A DNA stretch of 64,000 nucleotides from Phragmites australis. Its lineage: Eukaryota > Streptophyta > Magnoliopsida > Poales > Poaceae. Shown here piece after piece: positions 23,470-35,874 of the stretch (the first letter of the stretch is position 1; each line of letters starts with the position of its first letter). The translations under genes were made by a program, and so were the position numbers. The stretch lies in contig NC_084927.1 of NCBI RefSeq assembly GCF_958298935.1, positions 38,808,501 to 38,872,500 of the forward strand, given 5' to 3'. A model generated the notes under the pieces. The model did not search any database. It worked only from the letters and a program-made list of their open reading frames with translations, and was not told where the DNA came from.

Positions 23470-26400
23470 TGTGACAGCCCAAATGGTTTAAGCATGTAAT
23501 TAAGCATCATAAACATCATTAACATCATGTTTAATTATTTTGAGCAATTATTAACATGCAAATTCAATTAATCATAAATTGTGAAAATTAATGTTAAGTG
23601 GTGCTTTGTGAAGCAACTCACAAATTTTCTATGAAACATAAGGTTTGAAATAATTTTAGAAATTAGTCCATGACATGTGAGGAATATTGGTGATTTTTCC
23701 TAAATTTTTGGGAATTATCTTGAAGGCGTAGAAATTATAACAATTTAGAAAATGGTGCATTTTTTTGAAGAATTTTACTTCGATTTTGCTCAAGATTTTT
23801 GGGCCAAACCAATTAAAATGGGTTGTTTAGGATTTATAGTTTGACACAAAATTTGTCCCACGAGTTTTGCTCCACAGGAAGGTTCCCTTTTGGACTGGAG
23901 AAGTGGTGAAGAGATATTTCTTTCGGCTGTTACTGTTCATGTGCCCGCCTCTCTGCTCTCTGCTCACCGCCGCCCTTGCTGACTTTGGAGGCCGACAAAC
24001 ACAGCACTCCATCGAGTCACGGCTCTGAGCCTTTGAGAGGAAGCCTTGGTCGCGCCCTTATCCCTTGCCCTCCTCGGCTCTCTCTGCTCACTCTCCTTTC
24101 TGTCTCTCTCACGCGGCGCAGAGCAAACGCCGAGCACACGCACACACGGCCGCCGGCCAAATCCACGCCGTTGAGTCCACCTCCGCCCTGGCCAAGCCCC
24201 CAGAGGCTCGGGTGGAGCTTCACCGAGCTCTCACCGGGCAAGTTGACGCTTTTCCTTGCCGGATTGGAGCCCTCCGCGCCGTCTTCCTTGGTGCCGACCA
24301 CCGAGCTCCACCCCTCTCCATTGACCCGCCGAACCACCACCTCTCCAGCCCGACCGAACCCGCCATGAGCTTCCCGCCCTTCTCTCTCTCTCTCTTGTGC
24401 GCGTGTGTCTTGGCCCTCGGCCCGTAGCTGGCGCGGCGTTCCTCGACGACCGAGCGTCGCCGCCCATGGCCGCCCGGCGCCGACCCAGCTCCGATCGGGC
24501 TCACAGGCCGTGAGTACCTTTAATGGACTCCCCACTTCATGCTGGTGTCACCGGTGCTCTCCGCTGGCCGTGCCGCGCCGCCGTTCGCCATCGGCGACGT
24601 CGCCCGAGCCGTCGGCGCACTGTGTTCTGGGCGCGGGTCAATTTTGACCCGGGTCAAAATACGCCGACCCCACTGTCAGTCGCAGCGGCTGGACGGACCC
24701 GAGTAGGAAAAGGTTTTAGGGTTTTTAAGTATTCGGAAAAATTGGAAAAATGCAAAGTTGGATATTTGTTTAACTAATAAATCGACTGAAACATTGTAAA
24801 ATGCATAAGAAATGGAATATGGCTCCAAAAATTATGAAACAAATTTTGTTAGCTTTATATGCTCATGCTCTACATGTTAAAATTATTAGTGACCATGAAA
24901 TATGTGCTGGAATTTCCTTAATTAATGTAATGTGTTTAATCCTCATTAATTCATAACTAAATATTGGTAACTCCAAAATTGATGAAATAAATTTGGTAAA
25001 TCTTGTTTATTGTTTCCCTGATCATTAAAAATAATCACCCGCATGTTAGATATGATTAAATTCCTATTTAGGGTTAATCTTTGTGTTAAGCATAATTTAA
25101 TCCAGGAAAATGAGTAGATGCTCAACATTAATCCAAATTAAGAAAATTTTGAGGCGTTAAAACTCATGTCATGATGCATTGCATCTCCAGCTTGTCATGC
25201 ACTGTGGAGCATCCATCATTGCATATCATTCGTGCTCATCATTGCATGCGTTCTTCAGTAGTGAACGAAGAATCGGAGCGTGACGTGTGTGTGATCGAGG
25301 TTGACACCGAGGCACACCACTTCTGCAAGTTCTGTTCGGGAAGTATTAGACAAACCTCGGAGCAGCCAGGCAAGCATCTAAGCATACTGCGCCCTTTGTT
25401 CAAATTAAATGGAGTCTAAATTGATAAATTATGCTTTATGTATGTTTGCATATGTTGAGTCCAGTGTCGGGCTAATATGGGTAGAACCTATGTTGATGCA
25501 TTATCTCTACCTTGAATTTTTGATAAATCCTTATCCTTGTAGCCTTGATGAAATAGTTGGTGTCTAGCTTCAAGGTTTATTCGAAATGCTTAGCAATGCT
25601 TAGGTCATCGGTAGAAGTCGAGTGACGGTGTTGCCGTTGTTCGCGAGCTTAGGGCTCAATCACTGTTTACAGATACAAAGATGAGGTTGAGATGAATGGT
25701 TGAGGTGTGAGATTGAGGCGAGATGTGGACGGCGTTAGGGGTATCTTCTGCCGAGAAGGAGTCATTTGGGTAGTTTGGGAGAGGAACCCGGATGCCATAG
25801 ACCGTTTGCATCGTTTAAGGCCGTCCGTCGGTACAGTTGGCTCTAGCACTTACCGTACTCACCACATGCTGATCTAATGATAAGGTAAGCCGATTATCTT
25901 ATGCCGTGCTAACACTTGCCTTGCGGCTCTATGACGCGTAAGAGAAAAAGAAAAGGAGAAGCAAGGTGGCGGGGAGCCGAAGGTGTTCGGAACACGCTCG
26001 CGGTAACCCTAGTGCCATAAGGGCATTGCAAGTGGGTGGTTCCGGGTATGAGAAAGGTTGACTCGAGTACCCCTTGTGTGTACTTTCGTGAGTAGCACAA
26101 GCCGAATGGTCCTCAAGTCGTGTGGGTAAAGTTGTACCCCCCTGCAGGGTGTAAGAACAATTCGAATTGCCGCGCTCTCGGTCATGAGCATGCTATTGTT
26201 TCACGGTCGTAGAGTTTACGAATGTGGAATAAGGTTATGGTGTGATGGTTTTGGTTGGTGGTTTGTTGATGAGGTACTATGGTTACTATACATACATGTT
26301 CAAGTTGTGGATACTACATGATAGAAAGGTAGTTATTTTTGAGTTAAGTATAGATGCTCACATATATGTGTCTAGGTTACTTACCGCATATGTTTTACTT

Positions 26401-26937
26401 AACCTTGTGACCTACTCTTGCTAACAGTTCAATGCATAATCCTTGGAGTCGAGCTAATTATATGTGCTCTATATAGATTAAGTCTTGCGAGTACCTTCAT
26501 ACTCATGCCTGCGCTTTCAGATTCTGCTGGTGAGGGTGATGCAGTGTTTGGCTACTTCATGCCCATCGATGCAGGTGGTGGGCAAGAGTAGTGCATCCTA
26601 CTTTGATGAGGCGTAGCTTTTGAGGTGGAGCCTAAGGGCATATGGTTCCACTCTCCTTTTGTTGTGGTTAAGATTTTATTTTCCCCTGCGTAGTTCTTCT
26701 TTATGTAAACTGTTGCAAATGATTGCATGCTTAAGAACTTGTAATATAACTTTAATTACTCGTTTTTTCTTAAGCTATGTTGTGATGTACATGTTGGAAA
26801 GGCATGAGTTCCGATCTTGGACACAAAACATGTGCTGGAACTACCGGGATGGTATTATGGTTAATCACTGAGGTCATGATTGTGAATAATGTTCCTCCTA
26901 ATGATTAATTAAAATACTGTTTGGACGGTTCCTCACA
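23470..26937 (+). mobile_element. Solo LTR, long gypsy-type family B
   Basis: Starts TGTGACAGCCCAAATGG and ends ACGGTTCCTCACA. The flanks are CATGG (23465-23469) and CGTGG (26938-26942), a 5-bp duplication with one change. It has no protein domains. Its right third (GTGTACTTTCGTGAGTAGCAC, AAGTCTTGCGAGTACCTTC, GATTAATTAAAATACTG) recurs at 40.9-41.9 kb and in part at 45.5-47.5 kb, which defines family B. Confidence 0.82.
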
Positions 26938-27057
26938 CGTGGCAGGAAGGCTAACAATGGTGCTTTATGCAGCTTGATTACACCATCAACAATACCATCA
27001 TCAGCCTTGGCCTTCGCCTAGCAGCTCAAGGACGAACTGCAAGTCAGGAGCATGCAG

Positions 27058-27360
27058 TGTTATGGAGAGTATCTTCGGCAGGAGGAGAATTAAATTAGAT
27101 AGATATATAGTTTATTAGTCAGTTGGTTTGTTATGGGCTGAAATTACTGTTCACCACTGCTGTAGCTACGTGGTACTATAGTTTAGGTTAGAGATAAGAT
27201 TAGGGTTTAGTTAGATATAAGATTGTTAGTTTAGATTTTTTAGAGTGGGCTTTTATATAAAAGAGGGCACATCACTCATTATAAAAATAGTTAGAGCCGA
27301 GAAGAGGACATATACTGGGTTTCTTTCTACAATTCTATCTATCTTAATCAATCCATATCA
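27058..27360 (+). repeat. Copia-type LTR c (3' LTR of the plus arm)
   Basis: TGTTATGGAGAGTATC...CAATCCATATCA, 303 bp. It is preceded by the purine-rich stretch AAGTCAGGAGCATGCAG, which matches the tract beside LTR a in inverted position. Confidence 0.85.
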
Positions 27361-27365
27361 GTTTG

Positions 27366-28088
27366 TGATGAATTTGTAACTCGGCCACCCAAGTGAGCAC
27401 TCGATGTTGGTTTGCAATCCAAGCGAACAAATTTCTGCCTTGCCATTTCATTTGATTATAGAATTTGTGACAATACAATGCGGTTTGCCTCGTTCACTTG
27501 GATGACAATGAAAGGAATCGATTGTAATTTGTTGCGGAGCTACTGCTTATATATTTTGGTGCCATCTGAATCTCTAGTGTTTTTCTGCAAATATCCTGAC
27601 CTGAAAACTCTAGGTGCAGTATCGTATATATTGTTTTTGCCGCCTCCTTTCACACTATCTTTTTTTTTTTTTTGAGCAAATCCTTTCACACTATCTTGCA
27701 TTGGCCTCCATGCAACATGAATCGTGGGCGACAAATTAGCCTCTTTGGAACATAGAATCGTTGCATTGACGAAAAATGAAGGAATTGAGTTCAAAGGAAT
27801 ATATCTTACGAGTGCCCCTTGGATTGTAGGATTAGTGCGGAGGAGTTTTATAGCAAGGTAAGATTTTTCTTTCCTTTTTCTGTTGGCAGGCAGGTAAAGA
27901 AAGACTCGAGGAGGAGAGAGCCATGGGATCCATGGTGGACGGCTGGGAGTGCCTCGCTTGACTAGTAGTAGTAGTAGTCAGTCAGTCACGCACTCCTCCC
28001 GTCCCCTCCCTTGTTTGTTTTAGATCTCTCTTCCCCACCACCACCACCACCACCACCGCTAGTCTCAGTCGCCGCCGAGGTAAGGGCG
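27366..28088. other. Upstream region and leader of OST1
   Basis: Contains a poly-T run of about 16 near 27659-27674, a TAG trinucleotide repeat at about 27963-27977 and a CAC trinucleotide repeat at about 28034-28058 inside the probable 5' leader. The ORF at 27412-27675 has no recognisable content. No clear TATA box was chosen. Confidence 0.5.
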
Positions 28089-31000
28089 ATGCCGCCGTCC
28101 CTCCCAACCCTAACCACCCCCATCCTCCTCCTCTTGTTCCTCCTCTCCGCCGTTTCCTCCTCTTCCTTGCCACCGGAGGACGGCATCCGGGTCGTCTATT
28201 CCGAGAAAAGGGTATGTATCTTGGAGTATGTACTAACTCTACCACAGGAGGAACCAGCCGCTAGCTCTTGTCTGTGAATTTAAGTGGACTATCTTTTATT
28301 AGTTTTCGGGGTGCGGACCGCAGATTACCCAAATCTGGACTGGATCGTTTTCTTCTGAAAGAATGGCCACTGGCTTTCGATTTCGAGTTTATATATACTT
28401 CTAATTATCAATCGAAATCCTCCTATGCTCTTTTAATGATTAGATTCATTTGGATTGGGGGGGGGGGGGGGGGAGGAGCTTTAGTTTTGGGTTTTAAGAG
28501 ATATAGGTCGATTGCTAAAGCCCCATATATGATATATCCGTGGCAAATCTAGCCCTACCTACTTGACTTCATGTGTGACCAAGCTAGCATTGCAAACACC
28601 TCTCCCTCTCAAGTCACAATAACATTGACAATTTCAATTGCTTGCAGATCGACCTCACTGGTCCCATTGTCAAAGTCTTCCTAACATTAAAGGTAATTTT
28701 TTTGTCGCCCTTTTGCTCAATTGCCAGGAAGCAAGTGTTCTTTTTTTCCTGATTTCTACTCACCGATTTCTGAACATCTGCCTGCCAGATCGAGAATGCT
28801 CCCGCTGCCTCTGATGCATCTCAAGTTCTTCTCGCGTTCACGCCCACAGAGGTTGAACATCTCGCTATTGTCAAAGCTACTAGAGCGGAGGGGAAGCACA
28901 AGAAGAAGGCATATATACCCCTCTTGGTCGAAGCTTCAGATCTTGCTGCCACCCCAAATGGCGCTCGCCTCTATTCTGTTCTGCTGGGCACTCCGTTGAA
29001 ACCTGGCGAGGCAACCACTCTCAAAGTGTTATACGTGCTGACACACTCTTTGGAACCCTTTCCTGCTGAGATTAGCCAGTCAGAGTCCCAGCTGGTTTAC
29101 TACCGTGACAGTGCGGTGCTTCTCTCACCCTACCATGTTCTGGAGCAGGTTAATTACATCAAAATGCCAAGCAATAGGATTGAGTCCTTCACAAGGGTGG
29201 ATCCTACCAGTCGGGCTGGTACTGAAGTGAAATATGGCACATATAATAACCAGATGCCAAACTCATATTTGCCAATCCTTGTGCATTATGAGAACAACCG
29301 TCCATTTGCTATTATTGAGGAACTTGTACGCAAGGTGGAGATTTCTCACTGGGGTAATGTCCAAATCACAGAGCAGTATAAACTAAAACATGGTGGTGCT
29401 CGGCACAAAGGAGTCTTTTCAAGGTTATCTGCAAGAACCTTACTCCTTCTCTTCAGCCTATCTGGTTCTTAAAATGCTCCTGCCATCCAACAAATGCAAC
29501 TACAGAATTTGCAGTTGACAAAAATGCCATTGGCTGTGGAGACTGACATGTGGGTCACGGTTTCCCCTGTCAGCGAGACTCAGTGGCAGTTTTGAGAATT
29601 GCAAACTCCCCCTTCATTAGTTGGGGCTGCTTTCCTTTACATTATCTAGTCAAATGATCTCTCTGATGAAATATAGATCTAGTAATGACGAAATTAAAAA
29701 TATATGGGCTGGTACCTTCCAGTAAAGCTTCTCTATATGTAGTGCATGCCATGTTGAATTCATGTAGGTCTAGGTTTATATCTGTGAATCAACAACGTGC
29801 TGTGGACGCGGGGACGAGGATCTTTTCATTCGAAGCTGTATAAAGTATTAGCAACTCATTAGGTCAACCTAATTAAATGCTTCATGGTTACTCATTCAGA
29901 GCTTTCTTGCTAGGCTTGAGTACCAGTCTAGGCCATCTATCAGTGGAGCGTCGTCATTTAAAAATCTTCTCGCAAGGTTGCCTCCTCGGGTTTATTCAGT
30001 TTACTATCGTGATGAGATTGGTAACATCTCATCATCCCATCTGCGTACTGATTCACACAAGGTACAATATATTTCTTTACAGGCATTATTTTTTTTCATG
30101 AATTGCTATTCTAGTTAGTGGAATAAAAAATATCTTTTTATTTTACTTCACTGTAAAATTTTAAACTAATATTCAGACTCGATTTTTAATCCAGTCGGAA
30201 CTAGAAATTGAGCCCAGATATCCATTATTTGGTGGTTGGCACTGCACGTTCACCATTGGCTATGGTTTGCCATTGCAAGATTTTGTCTTTGAGTCGATTG
30301 ATGGTGGACGCTACATCAACCTTACTTTTGGATGCCCTCTATTGGATACTGTGGTTGACGATCTTACTATTAAAGTAAGTCTGGTCAAGGTTTACATTTT
30401 CTGAGGAAACATTTTTCGTACTAATGCTAAATGTAGCCTAATTAAGAACTGCATAATTGGATTATGTAGTAGCTGCTCATTTCATGCTTGCATAAATGCA
30501 ATCTCTGGCATCACCCTATTTAATTTTGTCTCTGGTTTGATTGCCATGTTCTTTGCATACTTCAGCTCTTTTACCTGAGGGTAGTTAACAAGAAACGAAA
30601 TTCTTGAGAAAAAGAACATATTGCTGCTTGTTGGAAGCAGTTATGATAATGTATCGAAGGTGTTTTTTTTGGTATTCACATCTAGCAGAATGATCTCTAA
30701 CCTTCTAATGTTTCAGGTTGTGCTTCCTGAAGGATCAAAAAATCCACAACCTGTAGTTCCTTTTCTGACAGAGCAACATCTTGAGGTAATCCCATCTTTC
30801 CTTCCTAACATTGACAAGAACTATGATCAATAGATGAAATATAATCTGATAATCTCAGCTGAACCATTCCAAGTTTACATTTTCTTATCGCTCAATGGAA
30901 TAATCTAACATCTGGTAGGGCCTTTGCAGCACTTGCTTTCATGGTTTAGTGAAATATCATGAGTTACACATATTTCTGAGTCTTTGAACTTTCTATTTCA

Positions 31001-31488
31001 CCATAGTTTTAGGCTGTCATAGCTTAGCTTCTATATTCTATATCCAGGAGGGCCGAAAGTCCTTGAAAGAAGTTTACTCTAAGCATATATTTGCTCCTTT
31101 GCATATGGAATGAGTGCCTTTCTCCATTTTCAGTTCTGGAAGATTATTTTGTGGTTATGATATTTTCTACTGATGCAGACTAGTTATTCATACCTTGATG
31201 TTGTTGGAAGGACAACTGTGGTACTAAAGAAGAAAAATGTAGTAGGCGAGCACAATGTTCCTTTCCAGGTACTTGTTCACAGATGAAGCGAAGCCTTGTT
31301 ATTAGTTACTACTACATCTTGTATCATCCATTGATTCTGATCGTTAACTGTGCGTGCAGGTGCACTATGACTTCAATCCGATCTTCATGCTGGCCGAACC
31401 GTTGATGCTGATATCTGCAGTGTTCCTGTTTTTTGTTGCCTGCATTGCTTATCTTCACATGGATCTTTCCATCGGAAAATCATCCTAG
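28089..31488 (+). CDS. OST1B: Ribophorin I, oligosaccharyltransferase subunit 1 (short form)
   Basis: Eight exons with GT-AG introns and consistent phases: 28089-28211, 28648-28692, 28789-29423, 29914-30061, 30195-30374, 30717-30785, 31179-31268, 31360-31488. They give 472 residues, the length of the short plant form. Landmarks are a signal peptide (about 1-26, leucine-rich), LAFTPTEVEHLA, LKVLYVLTHSLEPFP, YGTYNNQMPNSYLPILVHYE, PRVYSVYYRDEIGNISSS, WHCTFTIGYGLPLQDFVFES, INLTFGCPLLDT, and one membrane segment near the C-terminus (about 441-462). Ribophorin I is a non-catalytic subunit of the ER oligosaccharyltransferase that N-glycosylates nascent proteins. The exon 3/4 junction splits an Arg codon (AG|G) and restores FSRLEYQ, so the 490-bp gap is a true intron. 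Introns carry a run of about 17 G near 28457. The symbol rests on length similarity to the plant 1B form; 1A versus 1B needs alignment. Confidence 0.95.
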
Positions 31489-32759
31489 GCCTGTAGACAT
31501 CCACAATATCTATTTCTGAGGTGTTTCCCAGCTGCAAACTATGATGAATGAATTAATGCTATCTTGTTCTACCGCATTATTTAGGGTACTTTACCCTTCT
31601 CCTTCCTGGGAGAAGAATGAAGTTTTGTGGAACATGGTTGCTGTTGTTGCTCTAGGAATGAGATGATGAGTACGCCATATTACTTGACAAACACTACAGA
31701 TTCGATTCCCTTTCTCTGCTCCTCTACCCTGCATCAGAGTCGCACAAATTTTAAACGTCAGTATTTTTATTCATATATTAAATTAATCATCCACATCGTG
31801 TACACAAAACATAATGTGTACTTTGATAAGTTAGAATTTGAGCACATCAATTGTTGCGCAATTAGGGGCCCATTGTTGTACGTGTGCGCACCAGATGTAC
31901 ACATGGTGTACCTTCCAATATTATAGTCCAATATATTGTGTGCATGCAAAAATTGGAATTTTGTTTACTGCAACTTATTCAAAAACCAAATCTAACTTCA
32001 TTGATGTACACCGCACACAATTTTGAATTCCGAGAGAAGCAAACCGGTTGTCAAATTTATTCGAGAAAACTATTGTTTCCTCATCAAAGACCTCATGTTG
32101 TACACAGAAATTTGTAACAATTTACCTAAGTGAAATTATTTTGTCACTTGCATAACCCCAATACATTCTGAGTACAGACTACCCAGGTGCCAATTGGTCT
32201 AAGCTGACCACTCTCCCAAACTCCACACACACACCTCATCTTTGATTATGTGATTCTGTGAAGAATAAGGCCTGTCAAAGTCATTTTACATGTTAGAATC
32301 GTTGGAACACCCTTCTATTTCTCTCTTTCCATAGGTTCATGTTTTAAAGATGCTGCTGATGAGGTGGTGCCTGAAATGGACATCAGGATGATCAATTAAT
32401 TTCCACAAGTTGTGCTGGTAGCTAGCATGTCCTGTAACTGCTTAAGCAGATGTTGGCGGCTTTCATTTTGGCTACCGGTCCTTTTGATGGTACTAAAATT
32501 CTTGTATTATTTCTATTCTTTGTAATGGAAATGGTGTATTCATCTTTTAAAAAACTACGATTACTCTAGTATCCATCCCCTTATAAGCTCCTTTAAGGTA
32601 CTCCACCTTACCTCTACGGTGGTAAGAGCTGTGATAAATCTTGTCTCTTGATTATTAGGATTGCTTTTGCTACTAAAAAAATATTTTTTTTCTCTCAATT
32701 AATAAATCAGAATACAAAAGAAAGCATTAATGCACTTAATTATCCTTTCTTAGCTGTGT
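31489..32759. other. 3' flank of OST1, no confident gene
   Basis: Begins with the OST1 3' UTR. It is AT-rich afterwards. A possible terminal exon reading SCFKDAADEVVPEMD to a stop lies near 32340-32400 but has no identified upstream exons. No other gene is supported. Confidence 0.45.
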
Positions 32760-33533
32760 ATGCAACAATTAAGGGTTTGCCAAATTGGCAACCAAAAGAA
32801 ACTTCAGGAAATCATCAATGATGATAGACAAATCCTCATCTTCTTTTGTAATTGGGCTAGGATGATCCTGCATTGCTGCCTCACGATCTCCATCATTTTT
32901 CTCTCTTTTATTTTCCTGCCCTTTGTTTCCCTGTTCTGCAGTAGGGCATGATGATTGTCCGAGACCCTAGGATGATCCAGCTTATCATGTGAGGATGCTG
33001 CTGCCTCCTAAGCTTCTCCTCCCTTTTCCAGTCTTTCATTTGCCTGCGTTTTCTTTCTCTCTTCTCCTGCTACAGGGCATGGTGAATTTGCAGGAACACT
33101 AGGATGCTCTACCTTAGTTTCTTCCTTATCATGTGAGCATGTTGCTACCTCATGAGAATCTCCTTGCTTTTCCTCTCTTGCACATGCTCTGTTAAACTTT
33201 TATTATTCCGTGTTCGTTGACTTTTGGTTAGCTGTTTAGAAGATGCTTCAGTGTCTTTATTCTTCTCTTCCAGATCTGACAGATCTTTCTCGCTAGCACC
33301 TTCTTTATTTTTTCCAAACTTATTTGCAAGCTCCTCATTGCTAGAAGCCCTTCCAGTTTTTCTTGACATATTTGAGAGCTTCTCACGATACCATGTTTTG
33401 GCCTGTCAGACAATAAGTAACAATAACAAGTGTAAGCGGACTAGTATGAAACTGGCATGTTGGAATACACTCTCAAGTCTGCAACTTACTTTATCAATAT
33501 GTGGTTGATTCTCTGCCGAGGTATATTGACTAG
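32760..33533 (-). pseudogene. Relic of a second MINDY-like gene (exons 6-7)
   Basis: The minus strand has LTSQYTSAENQPHIDK followed by a GTAAGT donor (about 33530-33485), then an acceptor CTGACAG and an exon from 33402 reading AKTWYREKLSNM. The intact gene at 56706-61566 has VTSRFSPTKEQPNMEK, GTAAGC, then CAG and AKEWREKKLSAL at exactly this junction. Downstream, a lysine/glutamate-rich stretch continues in shifting frames, with repeated SHDKEETKVEHPSVP and SHDKLDHPRVS words, like the repeat-rich exon 7 of the intact gene. Frameshifts and stops are present, exons 1-5 are missing, and the 5' side runs straight into retroelement DNA at about 33.54 kb. I infer a paralogue destroyed by truncation. 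Confidence 0.68.
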
Positions 33534-33574
33534 TCAAACAAATTCTCCGTTCATCCACCTATTTTTGGGAAAAT

Positions 33575-34470
33575 GGGGTGGCCCTAATAGCCACTAAGTT
33601 GAGGAACTTAGCTTGACCAATTCACGCCTAACTCACGTGAGTCAGTTAGCCATTTTTAATGTCTAATTACTTAGAGCATTGGGTCCTTTCGATGGTAGAG
33701 CCACCTTCTCACTTCCGGGTGGTAACGCCTACCTTCAGATGAAGCTGGTTTCCAGGAGGCAATGCAAACCTTCATATGAAGTCCAGACTCTTATGATCTC
33801 AGGTGACATAGCCAATCTTTAGATGGATCAGTGATCTCAGGTGGCAGAGCCAATCTTCAAATGGATCACGACTTTGTATGCTCTAAGTACCTAGAAACTA
33901 ATGGCCTAACTGGGAGACTACAACTTATAAGAAGACCCTCTTTATTATAAAAACACAACTATTATACAAGAGTGTACACAACTTTTTTTCGGTAGCTAAC
34001 CTAATTCTCACCCTTCTCTCTTACTCTTACTCTTACTCTAGCACTCTCACTACCATGCTCCTAGGTATGTCATGGCAAGGGGTGACACCCTTCTTATATA
34101 GACATACAGAGCCATTGGATGAGTGAGACTTGTCAAGATCCTAACCATGCCATGCTATAAATATCTAGATCCTAGAAGGTTCATGAGAATATCTATCTTT
34201 AGACAATTCTGATTTTTATCATGGCAAAGTAGTTCTAGAGAACTCTAGAAGCTTTCCTTGCTCTTATTAACCACCTAGAACTCTAGAAGCTTTCCTTGCT
34301 CTTATTAACCACCTGTTAATTGAGAACATAAATAAATTGGAGGGTATTATAATATTAGAGTTGAGGAAGGGGTATGGCATCATACACCTTCCAAAACCAT
34401 CCATGTTGCTTGGGGTTAAGTGTCCAGAAAATCTCTATATGTTTCTAGGATTAGTAGGGTTGCATCTTTC
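33575..34470 (-). mobile_element. Probable 3' LTR of the minus-strand chromovirus
   Basis: Lies directly beyond the end of the integrase/chromodomain frame and has no coding potential. It holds internal direct repeats: a block of about 37 bp (CTAGAACTCTAGAAGC...) occurs twice at about 34234-34314, and a GATCTCAGGTGRCA block occurs twice near 33795-33850. Exact ends could not be fixed because the partner LTR is not in the window. Confidence 0.45.
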
Positions 34471-34638
34471 TGCGATAACATCATTAACAAAAAGAAAGGA
34501 CATCATATGAAAACAAAAAGATCAACATTATTATTTTTGAATAGTAAAAATATCAACATTACAGCAAGGGGATATTTCATACCTCATATATGGCACTAAA
34601 ATTACTACCCCAGTAAAGAACAGCAAATTCTCCTACGT

Positions 34639-35668
34639 CTACCCCTTAGCACAAAGAAGTGAACCTATATAGTTGAGAAGATTATAATTATAATGTATTA
34701 AATAATAATATTTGGAGAATAACTCAGGATAATTGGTACGAAGTCGATCTTCACGTTCCCATGTCGCTTCATCTTCGGAGTGATTACTCCATTGAACCTT
34801 GAGAAATTTAATTGATCCGCATCGCTTCTTTCGTTTGGCTTCATCAAGAATGCGAATAGGATGCTCACAATAGGAAAGATCGGGTTGAAGGTCTTGGTCA
34901 TCCATCATCACAGCTTCGGTTGGAACACGGAGACACTTCTTCAATTGCGAGACATGGAAGATGTAGTGCACAGAGGAAAGGGATGGAGGTAGCTCCAGTT
35001 GATAAGCCACCTCGCCCCGCCGGGCAATAATTCGGAAAAGACTAACATAATGTGGTGCCAGCTTTCCTTTTATTTGAAAACACTGCGTTACTTTGAGAGG
35101 AGAGACCTTGAGATAGACTAAGTCTCCGATTTTTAACACAAGCTCACACTGACGACGATCGGCATAACTCTTATGATGAGATTGAGCTATGAGAAGACAC
35201 TTGCGAATGGTTAGGACATGCTCTTCTGCCTCTTTGACCAAATCTGGGCCTATAAAAACTCTTTTGCTAGACTTGGACCAATTCAACGGTGTTTGACATC
35301 TCCTTCCATAGAGAGCTTCGAAAGGTGACATCTTAATACTGGATTGGTAGCTGTTGTTGTATGAGAACTCTACACAAGGCAAGCAAATATCCCATTTCTT
35401 TCCATATGTGAGAGCACAAGCTCGCAACATATCTTCAAGTATTTGATTTACCCTCTTTATTTGACCATCAGTTTGGTGATGGTAGGTGGTGGTATGGAAG
35501 AGCTTAGTTCCCATGGGTTCATGAAGGATCTTCCTGAATTGGGAGACAAAGATGGAACCACGGTCGGAGACTATCTTCATATGGACACCATGAAGACAAA
35601 CAATTCGAGTGAGGTATAGCTCTGCATATTGCTTGGCAGAGTATGTGGTTTTGACAGGAAAGAAAAGA
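34639..35668 (-). pseudogene. Ty3/gypsy integrase C-terminus and chromodomain
   Basis: Minus-strand frame with integrase words VSDRGSIFVSQFRKIL, HHQTDGQIKRVNQILEDMLR, VEFSYNNSYQSSIKMSPFEA and YGRRCQTPLNW. The capsid-linker GDLVYLKVSPLKV and HVSQLKKCL follow, then a chromodomain-like end (LKVQWSNHSEDEATWERED). This end marks a chromovirus. The third catalytic residue is changed: DGQSER in active relatives is DGQIKR here, Glu to Lys. The frame continues across a 6.3-kb insertion to 41944. It inserts element DNA in the host genome in active relatives; this copy is dead. Confidence 0.88.
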
Positions 35669-35874
35669 TGCCACGTCCCAAAATGCTAATTATGCAATTA
35701 AGCCGCATAATCATCATCGCATGTGCTTATACATATTTGTATATTAAATTTAGTTAAAAGTGTTTCAAAAGTGCTTAGGGATGGTCTAGAGATCTTTAGG
35801 AAAGCGCAAATACCTTGGAGAGAATGAGGAATGGATGAGGGAGGACTTAGGAAAAATTCAGCAAAAGAACCCCC

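Larger units (their letters stand above)
17202..27360. mobile_element. Inverted three-LTR copia-type compound element
   Basis: Three copies of one LTR of about 300-350 bp are present: 17202-17510 (minus), 22429-22777 (minus) and 27058-27360 (plus). Between the first two lies an internal region in minus orientation, with a methionine-tRNA-type primer site at 22416-22426. Between the second and third lies a second copy of the internal region in plus orientation, starting near its ATG. Both outer ends are therefore the same (U5) end, CCATATCA. The whole unit is flanked by an exact 5-bp duplication, GTTTG at 17197-17201 and 27361-27365. The internal region is under 1 kb and has no pol domains, so the element is non-autonomous. 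Each internal copy is split by a long solo LTR. Confidence 0.82.

Noticed and set aside
29424..29913. A small insertion element breaking OST1 exon 3
   Set aside because: The gap starts with GT, ends with TAG, and joining the flanks restores an Arg codon and the family sequence, so it is an ordinary intron.
31486..31566. Extension of OST1 by further exons
   Set aside because: The last exon already gives the conserved C-terminal membrane segment and a stop at the usual length for the short plant form.
32330..32400. Possible terminal exon reading SCFKDAADEVVPEMD to a stop
   Set aside because: It has an acceptor-like CATAG and a plausible 3' UTR after it, but no upstream exons or family I recognise; too short to support.
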